Source of the DNA: Teichococcus aerophilus | GTDB taxonomy: Bacteria > Pseudomonadota > Alphaproteobacteria > Acetobacterales > Acetobacteraceae | Assembly: GCF_014490485.1 (NCBI RefSeq) | Contig: NZ_JACTVA010000014.1 | Coordinates: 1 to 64,000 of the forward strand | Length of the DNA: 64,000 nt | Direction of reading: 5' to 3' | Shown here: positions 26,242-35,249 of the stretch, in pieces | Numbering within the stretch: position 1 is the stretch's first letter | Layout of the letters: each line of letters opens with the position of its first letter | The notes under the pieces: model-generated | The model's database searches: none | Seen by the model: the letters and a program-made list of their open reading frames with translations, nothing else | What the model was told of the DNA's origin: nothing | Translations under genes and position numbers: made by a program

Positions 26242-26805
26242 ATGGCCAACATCCTTCGCCCCGCTGCGACCACGGTGCTGCTGTTCACCGGCCTGCTCGG
26301 TCTGGCCATGCCCTTCGCCATGACGGGCATCGCCGGCGCCATCTTCCCGCTTCAGGCCGGCGGCAGCCTGGTCGTGCAGGATGGCCGCGTCATCGGCTCC
26401 GCTCTGATCGGCCAGTCCTTCACCGCGCCGCGCTACTTCCACCCCCGCCCTTCCGCCGCCGGTGAGGGCTACGACGCCGCCGCTGGCGCGGCCTCCCAGC
26501 TCGGCCCCACCAGCGCCAAGCTGGTCGATGCGGTGCGGGAGCGCGTGGCTGCCGCCGGCCCTGCCCCTGTGCCGGCCGACGCCGCCATGGCCTCCGGCTC
26601 CGGCCTCGACCCGCATATCAGCCCGGAGAATGCCGAGCGGCAGATCGCCCGCGTCGCCGCCGCCCGCAACATGCCGGTGCCCCGCTTGCGCGCGCTGCTG
26701 GCCGAGCATGTGGAAGGCCGGGAACTGGGCATCCTGGGAGAACGCCGCGTCAATGTCCTGGCGCTCAACCGTGCGCTGGATGCGGCGGATCGTTCGGGGA
26801 GGTGA
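26242..26805 (+). CDS. kdpC: Potassium-transporting ATPase subunit KdpC
   Basis: A 187-residue protein with one N-terminal membrane helix (about residues 11-35) and a periplasmic domain. KdpC motifs are GSALIGQSFTAPRYFHPRPSAA (about 53), SQLGPTSAKLVDAV and ASGSGLDPHISPENAERQIARVA, ending with LLAEHVEGRELGILGERRVNVLALN. KdpC may act as a catalytic chaperone that raises ATP affinity of KdpB. It starts 3 bases after kdpB. Its stop codon is followed at once by a paired-hairpin repeat, which probably terminates the operon. Confidence 0.96.
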   Translation: MANILRPAATTVLLFTGLLGLAMPFAMTGIAGAIFPLQAGGSLVVQDGRVIGSALIGQSFTAPRYFHPRPSAAGEGYDAAAGAASQLGPTSAKLVDAVRERVAAAGPAPVPADAAMASGSGLDPHISPENAERQIARVAAARNMPVPRLRALLAEHVEGRELGILGERRVNVLALNRALDAADRSGR

Positions 26806-27048
26806 AGGCCGGGGGAAGGAATTCCCCCGGGCCCCATCTTTTTTCTGCGAGTTTGGAGTGTGGTCTGGAACCGGAGGGTTGGTTCCATTGATATAAGGCC
26901 ACTCAGGGCTACGCCCCACAGATGCTGGAAATCATCGCCCTCCAGCCCAACTGACCGAAATGGAGCAGCGGGCCAGCTTTGCCGGCAACTGCTCGTTAAA
27001 ACAAAAAAAGAAAGGAAGGGGTCCGGGGAATTCCTTCCCCGGCCTTCC
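26806..27048. repeat. Paired-hairpin intergenic repeat, copy B
   Basis: This copy fills nearly the whole gap between the kdpC stop (26805) and the stop of the minus-strand oxidoreductase (27053). The left hairpin CGGGGGAA-GGAA-TTCCCCCG is followed by GGCCCCATCTTTTTTCTGCGAG. The right arm has AAAAAAAGAAAGGAAGGGG, then CCGGGGAA-TTCC-TTCCCCGG. Each arm looks like an intrinsic terminator for the gene next to it, with T-tracts facing inward. The 130-base middle has no recognisable gene. Confidence 0.8.
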
Positions 27049-27052
27049 TTGT

Positions 27053-28435
27053 TTACCCTTCTTCCGCGGCCTTCAACCCACCCAACAACGTCGGAATCAG
27101 CTCTGACACGGTCGGATGGATCGGCACCGCCCAGCGCAGCACCGGGAAGGGTGTCCCGGCATGCATGGCGTCCAGCAACCCGTGGATGGCTTCGTCGCCT
27201 TCCACGCCCAGGATGGCGGCACCCAGGATCTGCTGGGTCTCCGCATCCGCCACAACCTTCATGAAGCCCTGCGTCTCCCCTTTCTCGATGGCCCGCCCCA
27301 CGCGGGTCATGGGGCGCTTGGAGAACAGCAGCTTCCGGCCAGTGGCCCGCGCCTGTGCATCCGTCATGCCGACGCGGCCCAGGGGTGGGTCGATATACAG
27401 GGCGTAGGCCGGAATACGCTGGCTGACCCTGCGGCTGTCGCCATCCAGCATGTTGGCGGCCAGGATCTCAAAATCATTGTAGGCGGTGTGCGTGAAGGCG
27501 CCGCGCCCGTTGCAATCGCCCAGCGCCCAGATGCCGGGCACGTTGGTCGCCAACTCGTCGTTCACGGTGATGTAGCCGCGCGCGTCCATCGCCACGCCGG
27601 CGGCATCCAGCCCCAGCCCATCGGTGTTCGGCCGCCGCCCGGTGGCGACCAGCACGTGGGAACCGATGGCGGCGGGCTCGCCGCTGCCGCCATCCAGTTG
27701 CAGGGCGATGCCGTCCGGATGTGGTGCCAGGCCGATGCAGGCGGCGCCGGTATGGATAACGATGCCCTCCGCTTCCAGCGCATCGCGGATGGCCTCGCTG
27801 ATATCCCCGTCCTCGCGCGGCAGCAGCCGCTCGCCGCGCTCCACCACCGTCACCTCCGCGCCGAACCGCCGGTACATCTGGGCGAATTCCAGCCCGATAT
27901 AGCTGCCGCCCACCACCAGCAGGTGCTCCGGCAGCGTGTCCAGCTCGATTATGCTGCTGCTCGTCAGGTGATCGACGCGGTCGATGCCGGCGATGGCTGG
28001 CACCAGCGTCCGTGCGCCGACATTCAGGATGATGCGCGGCGCCGTCAGCGCCTCCATGCCAATGCGGATGGTACGGGCGTCCTGGAAGCGCGCATGCCCG
28101 TGCAGCAGCGTCAGCCCCTGCATGCCTCCCAACCATGATTCCAGCCGGCCGCGCGCATCGGTGGTGACCTTCGCTGCCCGCGCCCGCACCCGCTTCATGT
28201 CGACGCCGACCGGCCCGCTGGCCAGCACGCCCCATTGCGCCGCGTGGCGGGTGACATGGGCGGCGCGCGCACTGGCCACCAGCGCCTTGGTCGGCATGCA
28301 GCCGCGATTGACGCAGGTGCCGCCGAGCACGTCGCGTTCCACCAGCGCCACGCGCATGCCCGCCTCGACCATGCGCGCGGCCATGGGTGGCCCGGCCTGG
28401 CCGGCCCCGATGATGATGGCGTCGAATTCTTTCAT
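27053..28435 (-). CDS. Pyridine nucleotide-disulfide oxidoreductase (mercuric-reductase-like)
   Basis: A 460-residue flavoprotein of the lipoamide dehydrogenase/MerA superfamily. FAD site: IIGAGQAGPPMAARMVEAG at residue 7. Redox-active cysteines: CVNRGCMPTKALVASAR (about 42 and 47). NAD(P) site: VVGGSYIGLEFAQMYRRFGAEV near 170. Second FAD contact: GIWALGDCNGRGAFTHTAYND. Dimer-interface His-Glu pair: PIHPTVSELIP near the C-terminus. There is no N-terminal HMA domain and no C-terminal Cys pair, so mercury reduction is unlikely. It overlaps the DUF4126 gene by 4 bases. Confidence 0.93.
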   Translation of the reverse strand: MKEFDAIIIGAGQAGPPMAARMVEAGMRVALVERDVLGGTCVNRGCMPTKALVASARAAHVTRHAAQWGVLASGPVGVDMKRVRARAAKVTTDARGRLESWLGGMQGLTLLHGHARFQDARTIRIGMEALTAPRIILNVGARTLVPAIAGIDRVDHLTSSSIIELDTLPEHLLVVGGSYIGLEFAQMYRRFGAEVTVVERGERLLPREDGDISEAIRDALEAEGIVIHTGAACIGLAPHPDGIALQLDGGSGEPAAIGSHVLVATGRRPNTDGLGLDAAGVAMDARGYITVNDELATNVPGIWALGDCNGRGAFTHTAYNDFEILAANMLDGDSRRVSQRIPAYALYIDPPLGRVGMTDAQARATGRKLLFSKRPMTRVGRAIEKGETQGFMKVVADAETQQILGAAILGVEGDEAIHGLLDAMHAGTPFPVLRWAVPIHPTVSELIPTLLGGLKAAEEG

Positions 28436-28911
28436 CGCAGGCTCCAGACAACCAGGAACGCGGCGATGATGGCCACCGCGTCTTCGATCAATGCCGCAGG
28501 CAGGTCCCGCCCGAAGCGGGCGGCCATCCAGCCGCGCGTGGCCGCACCACCCAGTGTGCCGGCCAAGGCGCCCAGCAGGCCGGCCGCGGCACCACCCCAG
28601 GCCGCGCCGCCCCAGCCCGCCTGCCCCTGCAACGCCAGTGCCGCACCGCAGAGGGCGCCAACCACGAGGCGCGTACCGAATTGCAGCGGCACCTTGCGGC
28701 TGGGCGTGCTGGGCAACTGGTCCGTGATCAGTTCACCCACCGCCAGCAGGGTCAGGACCCAGGGCGTATAGGCGTAGCCGAGGAAGGCGAGGGGAGTGCC
28801 GCCAAGCGCCGGGGTACCCATCGCCGCTCCCCAGGCGATGGCGGCGGGGGCCGTCATCGCCCGCAGGCCGGCCACGATGCCGATGATGAAAGCCGCCAGC
28901 CAGAGTTCCAC
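28432..28911 (-). CDS. DUF4126 family membrane protein
   Basis: A 159-residue membrane protein with about five hydrophobic segments rich in Ala and Gly. The start ELWLAAFIIGIVAGLRAMTAPAAIAWG and the central VGELITDQLPSTPSRK match DUF4126, whose members have the GLRxxTAP and DxLP(x)TPxR patterns. The end carries two more helices with EDAVAIIAAFLVV. It is upstream of and coupled to the disulfide oxidoreductase (4-base overlap), a recurring arrangement that suggests a shared redox or membrane role (inference). Confidence 0.87.
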   Translation of the reverse strand: MELWLAAFIIGIVAGLRAMTAPAAIAWGAAMGTPALGGTPLAFLGYAYTPWVLTLLAVGELITDQLPSTPSRKVPLQFGTRLVVGALCGAALALQGQAGWGGAAWGGAAAGLLGALAGTLGGAATRGWMAARFGRDLPAALIEDAVAIIAAFLVVWSLR

Positions 28912-28988
28912 GCTCCGCCCTCCGCGCGATTCGGCCAGAGCCTAACAGCTTCGCCGCGCTCTCCGCAGCAGGGCCGTGGCCAGCCGGT

Positions 28989-30230
28989 CTATTTCGGCGC
29001 GGCGCCCGCCTGCAGCGGGAAGGCGCGGTACAGCAGCAGGTAGAGCAGCGCGCCCAGCCCCAGGCTGGCTGCCGCGACTTCCAGCGACAGGGTGAAGCCA
29101 GCGGCATGGCTGGCGGCGCGGCCCAGCAGGATGGCCACCATCGGCGGCCCGGCGATCTGCCCGATGCCGTAGACGGCGGTTAGCAGGCCCATCAGGCTGG
29201 TGGCCTGGGCCGGCCGCAGCCGCCGTGCCTCATGCATGGCGAAGAAAGTGATGGCGGTGAAGGGCAGCCCCAGCAGCAGGCTGCCGGCGACGAAGCCCGC
29301 ATCGGTCGGCCAGGCCAGCGGCAACAGGATGCTCAGGCCCTGGATGACGTAGCAGCCCAGCAGCAGCAGCCGCCGGTCGATCCGCAGCGGCACCACCCGC
29401 GTCATCAGTGCCCCGGCGATGACGCCGAAGCCGAAGACCGGCCAGAAGTAGTTGCTGAGGGTGGAGCCGGGCAGTGCCTCCCGCGCGATCACCGGCAGGA
29501 AGGTCGCGGTGATGATGTAGCCGAAGCCAGCCAGCCCATAGGCCAGCACGAACAGCAACTGTTCGGTGGAATAGAAGCCGGATTCGCCGGTCCGGCCCGG
29601 CATGGCCGGCGGGGGCGGTGCGTCATGGCCCTGGAAGACGCGCCAGATCACCAAGGTCAGGAAGCCGGCCAGCAGCCCGAACACGCCCCAGGCGGTGGCG
29701 GAACTCTGGCCGTGCGACGCCATGGCGCTGGCGGCGAGGCCGGAGACGGCGATGCCGATGCCCGGCCCGGTATAGATGATGCCCCCCAGCGACGCCCGGC
29801 CCAGCCGCGCCAACTGCCCCAGGCACCAGCCGGAGGCACAGACGAAGACGATGCCGGTGACATAGCCGGCCAGGAACCGCAGCGGCGTCCAGAGCGCCGG
29901 AATGGTTGCCACCATCGCCAGCGTCAGCAGCGTGGTGATGGCAAGCCCGTAGCGCACCAGTGCCGCGCTGCCGGGAAAGCTAGGCCCGATCCGCCGCCGC
30001 AGCGCCGGCAGCGCCATGCAGGACAGCGCACCCAGCAGGTAGCCCAGGTAATTGGCGGTGGCGAGGCGGCTGCCGCCTTCCAGGTCGATGACGCCGTCAT
30101 GCAGCATCATCGGCAGGATCGGCGTGAAGGCGAAACGCCCGATGCCCATGGCGGCCGACAGGCACAACGCCCCCGCCAGTGCGATGACAGCCGGGGATGC
30201 ATCCCGGCGGGGGGCGTAGGGGGCCGTCAT
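28989..30230 (-). CDS. YbfB/YjiJ-family MFS transporter
   Basis: A 413-residue inner-membrane protein with about 12 helices. The start at 30230 (MTAPYAPRRDASPAVIALAG) gives the family N-terminus, in which the first helix is followed by GIGRFAFTPILPMML, a signature of the YbfB/YjiJ group. ATANYLGYLLGAL in the second helix is also typical. The substrate is unknown. The gene is separate from the DUF4126 pair (77-base gap). No regulator is adjacent. Confidence 0.9.
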   Translation of the reverse strand: MTAPYAPRRDASPAVIALAGALCLSAAMGIGRFAFTPILPMMLHDGVIDLEGGSRLATANYLGYLLGALSCMALPALRRRIGPSFPGSAALVRYGLAITTLLTLAMVATIPALWTPLRFLAGYVTGIVFVCASGWCLGQLARLGRASLGGIIYTGPGIGIAVSGLAASAMASHGQSSATAWGVFGLLAGFLTLVIWRVFQGHDAPPPPAMPGRTGESGFYSTEQLLFVLAYGLAGFGYIITATFLPVIAREALPGSTLSNYFWPVFGFGVIAGALMTRVVPLRIDRRLLLLGCYVIQGLSILLPLAWPTDAGFVAGSLLLGLPFTAITFFAMHEARRLRPAQATSLMGLLTAVYGIGQIAGPPMVAILLGRAASHAAGFTLSLEVAAASLGLGALLYLLLYRAFPLQAGAAPK

Positions 30231-30348
30231 GCTGGGTCTCTCTCCTGGCCTGGGCGTCTCGGTCGACTGCCAGCGGTATCGCACGGCCCGCCCCGGCACG
30301 CACGCCACCCGGGGCGATCCCTGCCATGCGGAAGCTTGGATGCCAGGC

Positions 30349-30855
30349 TCAGGTGGCGGGCGGGTGCAGCCGTGTATCCAGCGCGAAGGCCTCCTGGTCC
30401 TGCACGACGTAGCCCGTAGCCGCGTCCGCGCGCAGAAAGATCAGGTTCCAGCTCCGCGTCGAGACGGCACTGGGAATGGCCACGAAGCGGTGCCGCGCCA
30501 GCAGCGCATCGCCGAATGCCTGCTGTCCGGCGCTGGGGATGCCCGGGCGCAGCCAGTTCGGGTTCGGTACATCGGCGGGCCGCACCACATGCACGGCGGC
30601 GGGCTCGCCGATCGTCAGCGAGGTCAGCACATGCGGCACCGTATCCAGCGCCTTGAAGCCCTTGTGCAAGGCCACTTCCAGGATGGCGGTGGAGGGGTCG
30701 AGCGAACAATACACCGCCCGCACGCCCCGGCTGTTCCAGCGCCCGCCGACTTGATAGGCGCCTTCGCCGCTATCCCAACTGGTGGTGAAGCGGGCCTGGT
30801 CCAACCGCCAGGCGACCAGCCCGCCCTGGCCAAGCGGCGCGGGCAGCGGCGTCAA
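30349..30855 (-). CDS. RES-domain toxin (NAD+ phosphorylase type)
   Basis: A 168-residue protein with the RES fold: an early Arg and GGRWNSRGVRAVYCSLDPSTAILEVALH (about 38-65) carrying the Arg, Tyr and Glu thought to form the active site, and a late serine in IPSAVSTRSWNLIF, followed by the asparagine. RES toxins such as MbcT degrade NAD+ by phosphorolysis. It is the second gene of a toxin-antitoxin operon, overlapping the Xre antitoxin by 4 bases (ATGA). All expected motif residues appear intact, so it is probably active. Confidence 0.92.
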   Translation of the reverse strand: MTPLPAPLGQGGLVAWRLDQARFTTSWDSGEGAYQVGGRWNSRGVRAVYCSLDPSTAILEVALHKGFKALDTVPHVLTSLTIGEPAAVHVVRPADVPNPNWLRPGIPSAGQQAFGDALLARHRFVAIPSAVSTRSWNLIFLRADAATGYVVQDQEAFALDTRLHPPAT

Positions 30856-31361
30856 GCGTAGACGCCGTACTCAAGCCGCTGCAGGAAATCCTCCACCAGC
30901 TCGATCCCCGCCGGCGTGGCCAGCAGGTCGATCGGCCGCCGCTGGTCCAGCCCGATCGCCGGCCGTTCCAGCCACTGCTCCGCATCCTCCTGGGAGCCGA
31001 GCACGAATGTCGCCTTCGCCAGGATGCTGGCGAATTTCCAGGCCCGGCCGCTCTGCTCGGCATTCAGCGGCTTGGAGGGCGCCTCCCGCCGCCGCTGGAA
31101 GGTCCGCAGGCTCATCCCGACGGCCTTTTCCAGCGAGGCGGTCTTCCGCAGCACCAGCAGGTTGTCCACCAGATGCCGCAGGGCCGTGCCGGGCAGCCCC
31201 TGCATCAACAGCTCATGCGCATCCAGCGGGCCATTCAGCGGGTGGCGCAATACGCGGCTGCCGCCCAGCAGCGCGGCCACCCGCTGCAATTCCATGGCCT
31301 CGCCCGCCGCCGGGGCGGTGCCAGCGATCGCTGCCATCGGAGCCTCCGTCATCTGTCGCAT
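30852..31361 (-). CDS. Xre/MbcA/ParS-type antitoxin of the RES toxin
   Basis: A 169-residue antitoxin. The middle (about 70-120) has the Xre-like helix-turn-helix EKAVGMSLRTFQRRREAPSKPLN, and the C-terminal DUF2384 domain has FVLGSQEDAEQWLERPAIGLDQRRPIDLLAT followed by GIELVEDFLQRLEYGVYA, which plugs the toxin site in known complexes. It may start at 31361 or at the ATG three codons later (31352), which lies inside a repeated sequence. Two direct repeats over the start (31350-31380) are likely operator sites for self-repression. Confidence 0.92.
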   Translation of the reverse strand: MRQMTEAPMAAIAGTAPAAGEAMELQRVAALLGGSRVLRHPLNGPLDAHELLMQGLPGTALRHLVDNLLVLRKTASLEKAVGMSLRTFQRRREAPSKPLNAEQSGRAWKFASILAKATFVLGSQEDAEQWLERPAIGLDQRRPIDLLATPAGIELVEDFLQRLEYGVYA

Positions 31362-31380
31362 TCAATATGACATCTGTCGC
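31350..31380 (-). promoter_or_regulatory. Direct repeats at the antitoxin promoter/start
   Basis: CATCTGTCGC occurs at 31350-31359 and again at 31371-31380, exactly 21 bases apart. On the coding strand these read GCGACAGATG, and the inner copy contains the antitoxin start codons. The 21-base phase puts them on one DNA face, as expected for a dimeric or tetrameric autorepressor. Confidence 0.6.
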
Positions 31381-31387
31381 CGCCATT

Positions 31388-32776
31388 TCAACGCTCGAAG
31401 CGCCAGGGTGTCGTGCTCTCCTCGTTCGGGTCCAGGGTCAGGCGGTGCTCCAACGGCGGAAAGGCGCGGCTGCGGCACTCGGCGCGGTCGCACAGGCGGC
31501 AGGAAAGGCCGATGCCGATCTTCGCCTCGGCCGGGGCGATGCCGTCCGCGTACACCACCTCCGCCGCCCGGCCGATGTCGCAGCCCATGGCGACCACATG
31601 CATCGGCGGCGGTTCCCCCCAGCGCTGGGTCGGACCGGTCAGGGTGCGGGCGAAGCAGAGGAAGGTGGCGCCATCCGGCAGCTCCGCCACCTGCACCCGC
31701 ATGCTGCCGGGGGTGGCGAAGGCGGTATGCACCACCCAGCGCGGGCAGGAACCGCCGAAGCGTGCGAAGGGGAACCCCGCCGCCGAGAAGCGCTTGTCCA
31801 CGTTCCCCGCCGGGTCCACCCGCAGGAAGAAGAACGGCACGCCGCGCTGGCCGCTGCGCTGCATCGTCGCCAGCCGGTGCGCCGCCTGTTCGAAGCTGAC
31901 GCCGAAGCGCGCCGCCAGCAGGTCCAGGTCATGCCGCAACGTCCGCGCGGCGGCTAGGAAAGCGCCATACGGCATCAGCAGCGCGGCGGCGGCGTAGTTG
32001 AGCAGGCCGATGCGGAACAACGCCGCCGCCTCCGTCGTCGTCGGCGCGGCCGGGGCCAGGATGGCCTCCACGGCATCCCGCGCTTCCAGCAGCATCAGCT
32101 GGAAGGCCATCTGGAAGCCGCGGCTCTCGCGTGGCTGGAATTCGGAAAGTTCCAGCAGGCGCGTAGCCGGATCGTATCGGCGCAGGCTGCCTTCCAGCGG
32201 CCCGACGCGCACCCGCACGCCATGCACGCGCCGTAGCCGTTCCGCGACGGCGTGATTCAGTTCCGCCGGCGCGGCGCCAAGTTCCTCGCCGATCGTCTCG
32301 GCCACCTGTTCCAGCGCCGGGAAGTGGTTCGCCTGCTGGTGGAAGAAGTCCCGCGTCTCCTCCGTCGGCAGCACGATGCGGCGGCCGCTGGGCAGCGCCA
32401 GCCCGCTGGAATCCTCCCGCGCGACGCGCAGCGCCCGATACAGGGCCAGCATGGCGCGCGCTGCCTGCGGTGCGCCCGCGGCCAGGGTGCGGATCTCACC
32501 GTCCGGCAACTCCTCCAACCCCAGTATCGGGTCGGCCAGCACTTCCCGCAGCCCGCTTTCCAACTGCCGCTCCTGGCTGCCGGAGAGGCAATCGAGGTCG
32601 ACCTGCAAGGTCTGCCCCAGCTTGATCAGCAGCGAGGCGGTCACCGCCCGCTGGTCGTGCTCGATCAGGTTGAGATAGCTGGCGGAGATGCCAAGCCGTC
32701 CGGCCAGGGCCTGCTGCGTCAGGCTCTGCTCCTGCCGCAGGCGGCGCAGCGTACGGCCAATCAGCGGGCGCGCCAT
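31388..32776 (-). CDS. Short-chain fatty acyl regulator (ScfR/RamB-like)
   Basis: A 462-residue regulator. The Xre helix-turn-helix at residues 8-65 (SLTQQALAGRLGISASYLNLIEHDQRAV) is followed by an IrrE-like/DUF2083 region. A cysteine-containing C-terminal segment GLSCRLCDRAECRSRAFPP is typical of the ScfR/RamB/MccR family that controls glyoxylate and propionate genes. It is divergent from isocitrate lyase (143 bases between starts) and so is the likely regulator of aceA. Its own leader has three TTTAC repeats at 32777, 32786 and 32794, which may be part of an operator. Confidence 0.92.
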   Translation of the reverse strand: MARPLIGRTLRRLRQEQSLTQQALAGRLGISASYLNLIEHDQRAVTASLLIKLGQTLQVDLDCLSGSQERQLESGLREVLADPILGLEELPDGEIRTLAAGAPQAARAMLALYRALRVAREDSSGLALPSGRRIVLPTEETRDFFHQQANHFPALEQVAETIGEELGAAPAELNHAVAERLRRVHGVRVRVGPLEGSLRRYDPATRLLELSEFQPRESRGFQMAFQLMLLEARDAVEAILAPAAPTTTEAAALFRIGLLNYAAAALLMPYGAFLAAARTLRHDLDLLAARFGVSFEQAAHRLATMQRSGQRGVPFFFLRVDPAGNVDKRFSAAGFPFARFGGSCPRWVVHTAFATPGSMRVQVAELPDGATFLCFARTLTGPTQRWGEPPPMHVVAMGCDIGRAAEVVYADGIAPAEAKIGIGLSCRLCDRAECRSRAFPPLEHRLTLDPNEESTTPWRFER

Positions 32777-32919
32777 TTTACAACCTTTACGATTTTACAG
32801 GGAGGTCTGTGAAGGCGAAGACCTTCTTGCAGGCATCTTCTGACTTTGCCGGGTGATCTTCAGGGCCGCAACGTGAATGATTCACACAGCCAAACGGCCC
32901 ACATGACACGGAGACGACG

Positions 32920-34254
32920 ATGCCAAACAACCCGGCCCCTTGCTACGCCCCTGACGGCGCTAACGCCGCCGGCAGTGCGGACCGCTTCGCCGGCATCCGC
33001 CGCGACTACACCCCGGCGGAGGTGGAGCGCCTGGCGGGCTCCTTCCGCATCCGCCACACCCAGGCGGAGAACGGCGCCCGCCGCCTGTGGCAGCTGCTGC
33101 ACAGCGAGGCCTTCGTGAACACGTTGGGCGCATTGACTGGCAACCAGGCGCTGCAGCAGGTGAAGGCCGGGCTAAAGGCGATCTACCTCTCCGGCTGGCA
33201 GGTGGCGGCGGACGCCAATTCGGCCGGGGCGATGTACCCGGACCAGTCGCTCTACCCGGTGGACTCCGTGCCGACGGTGGTGCGTCGGATCAACAACGCG
33301 CTGCGCCGCGCCGACCAGATCGCGCATCTGGAAGGGCAGGGCGACCGCACGGAATGGATGGCCCCCATCATCGCCGATGCGGAGGCCGGCTTCGGCGGCC
33401 CGCTGAATGCCTATGAGCTGATGCGCGCCATGATCGAGGCCGGCGCCGCCGGCGTGCATTTCGAGGACCAGCTGGCCAGCGAGAAGAAATGCGGCCACCT
33501 GGGCGGCAAGGTGCTGGTGCCGATCAGCCAGCACATCCGCACCCTGAACGCCGCGCGCCTGGCCGCGGATGTGGAGGGCGTGCCTACCGTGCTGCTCTGC
33601 CGCACCGATGCGGAGAGCGCCCAGTTGCTGACGGCCGATATCGACGAACGCGACCGTCCCTTCATCAGTGGCGAGCGAACACCGGAAGGGTTCTTCCGCA
33701 TCAGGCCCGGCATCGGCAAAGCCTACGCCATAGCCCGTGGCCTGGCCTATGCGCCCTATGCCGACCTGCTGTGGTGGGAGACCTCCGAGCCCGACCTGGA
33801 CGACGCCCGCGCCTTCGCCGAGGCCATCCACCGCGAGTACCCGGGTAAGCTGCTGGCCTATAACTGTTCCCCCAGCTTCAACTGGAAGCGGAAGATGAGC
33901 GAGGCGCAGGCGGAACGCTTCCAGCGCGAGATCGGCGCCATGGGCTACAAGTTCCAGTTCATCACTCTGGCCGGCTTCCACAGCCTCAACCACGGCATGT
34001 TCCGCCTGGCGCGCGGCTACCGGGACCGCGGCATGGCGGCCTATTCCGAGCTGCAGCAGGCCGAGTTCGCGTCCGAGGCCGATGGCTACACCGCGACGCG
34101 CCACCAGCGCGAGGTCGGCGTCGGCTATTTCGACGCGGTGGCCACGGCGGCCTCCGGCGGCACATCGAGCACCACCGCCATGGCCCGCAGCACCGAGGCC
34201 GCGCAGTTCCACGACCATCACCCTGCCCCCGCCGCCCCGGCGATGGCCAAGTAG
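32920..34254 (+). CDS. aceA: Isocitrate lyase
   Basis: A 444-residue cytoplasmic enzyme that splits isocitrate into succinate and glyoxylate in the glyoxylate shunt. The catalytic loop KKCGHLGGK lies near residue 190. Upstream are [10 protein letters not shown] and the metal-binding [12 protein letters not shown] (about 149) with HFEDQL. Downstream are CRTDAE and YNCSPSFNW, and the C-terminal lid has [10 protein letters not shown]. The final 40 residues are low-complexity ([13 protein letters not shown], then [14 protein letters not shown]). No malate synthase gene is adjacent. The divergent ScfR-like gene suggests control by acyl-CoA status. A terminator follows at 34453. Confidence 0.96.
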   Translation: MPNNPAPCYAPDGANAAGSADRFAGIRRDYTPAEVERLAGSFRIRHTQAENGARRLWQLLHSEAFVNTLGALTGNQALQQVKAGLKAIYLSGWQVAADANSAGAMYPDQSLYPVDSVPTVVRRINNALRRADQIAHLEGQGDRTEWMAPIIADAEAGFGGPLNAYELMRAMIEAGAAGVHFEDQLASEKKCGHLGGKVLVPISQHIRTLNAARLAADVEGVPTVLLCRTDAESAQLLTADIDERDRPFISGERTPEGFFRIRPGIGKAYAIARGLAYAPYADLLWWETSEPDLDDARAFAEAIHREYPGKLLAYNCSPSFNWKRKMSEAQAERFQREIGAMGYKFQFITLAGFHSLNHGMFRLARGYRDRGMAAYSELQQAEFASEADGYTATRHQREVGVGYFDAVATAASGGTSSTTAMARSTEAAQFHDHHPAPAAPAMAK

Positions 34255-34266
34255 AGGATGCCTCCC

Positions 34267-34428
34267 ATGGATCACGAACAGGATTTCGACGACGGGCTGG
34301 TGCACCACCATCACTGGGCCGCCAAGCCCGCCGTGGCAGCCCGGCCGCACCGCCTGCCGGGCCCGCCCGATACCTCGCTGATCCCAACGCCGAGCACCGC
34401 CTACCGGGACGACGATCTGGAAGGCTGA
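34267..34428 (+). CDS. Small unknown protein downstream of aceA
   Basis: A 53-residue ORF (MDHEQDFDDGLVHHHHWAAK at the start) with a natural run of four histidines, several prolines, and an acidic end YRDDDLEG. GAGG lies 9 bases before the ATG at 34267; another ATG three codons earlier is less well placed. It sits 12 bases after aceA and before the terminator, so it is probably cotranscribed. The reading frame is clean and ends at the edge of the unit, but I recognise no family. A metal-binding role for the His run is speculative. Confidence 0.5.
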   Translation: MDHEQDFDDGLVHHHHWAAKPAVAARPHRLPGPPDTSLIPTPSTAYRDDDLEG

Positions 34429-34452
34429 ACTCTCCACGGATCGCCGCCCGGC

Positions 34453-34486
34453 ACGGGCCACCGCTTAGGCGGTGGCCCGTTTGCGT
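34453..34486 (+). terminator. Terminator of the aceA operon
   Basis: ACGGGCCACCGC-TTAG-GCGGTGGCCCGT forms a perfect 12-bp stem with a 4-base loop. It is followed by TTGCGTT, a short imperfect T-tract, 24 bases after the small ORF stop. Confidence 0.8.
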
Positions 34487-35249
34487 TGACGCGCCCCCGC
34501 TGAGGCCTGAGGCGTGACGGTGCGTTACGCGGCGTCAAATAAATCGATTCCGGATTGAATATCGGTGGCGATGGCGGGTGGCGGCCCAGAGTATTGGATC
34601 AGCCGCCCCGGTCTTTCCGATTCATCAGGCTTCGGCCCGTTTCCGCGTGACGCGGTAACGTCGGCCTGCCTGTCCGGCCCGCCCTTTCAGGCCGTGACCA
34701 TCCATTCAGCAGACATCTACAGATGCAGGTCAGCTATGCTGCGCCGCACAATGCTGCCTGCGATGCCCCGGCAGGGCTGCAGATGCCGCGTTGAACCTGT
34801 TGAATTGTCGTGATTCAGACCGCCCAGGCGCCTGCCAAGCCAAGGCTCACTGAGCGTTCGGACTCGGCAAGCAATCGTCAAGCGAAGCCGGGAGCCGCCA
34901 GTAACTCCTGTGAAGAAATGGCGACAAATACCTAACCTTACCAACAGCGGTCTCGTCGCCCGGCTTTGCATCTACTGGCTCTCACTGCTCCGCTCCAGCC
35001 GGATGAGGCGGGGCGCCGGGCCTGAGCCGAACATTATGTTTACGCATCGGAATTGCATAACTGTAAGATTTTTCGACGATATTGCAATCCTCACAGAATT
35101 GTGGGATCAAATCCCCGGTGCCAGAGTCTTGACAGTTTGGCGCTGAGTCTTGGTCGGGAACGTGGATTCAATAACGAATCAATTTTATTGATTATGTACT
35201 GAGATCACAACGAACTTCCCAAGGTTTTTCTTCGAAGGATTTATCCTGG
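34487..35249. other. 763-base intergenic region without a convincing gene
   Basis: No ORF here has coding character. The left 500 bases have mixed composition. From about 35020 the DNA becomes AT-rich (TAAGATTTTTCGACGATATTG, then TCAATTTTATTGATTATG near 35185), which is unusual here and probably holds the promoter of the 35250 gene. A TTGACA lies at 35128, but no clear -10 follows at the right spacing. An RNA gene or control leader cannot be excluded. Confidence 0.4.

Noticed and set aside
8051-27048. Insertion sequences at the hairpin repeats
   Set aside because: No transposase frame or target-site duplication is visible; elements are only about 200-250 bases, so a MITE or REP-like origin is the most that can be suggested.
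32777-32798. Three TTTAC repeats before the ScfR-like gene as a RamB-type box
   Set aside because: They do not match the TTTGCAAA-type consensus and overlap the ribosome-binding region, so they are mentioned only as a possible operator.
34565-34813. 82-residue open frame in the aceA-35250 gap
   Set aside because: No ribosome site, no family resemblance, and a composition unlike the neighbouring genes.
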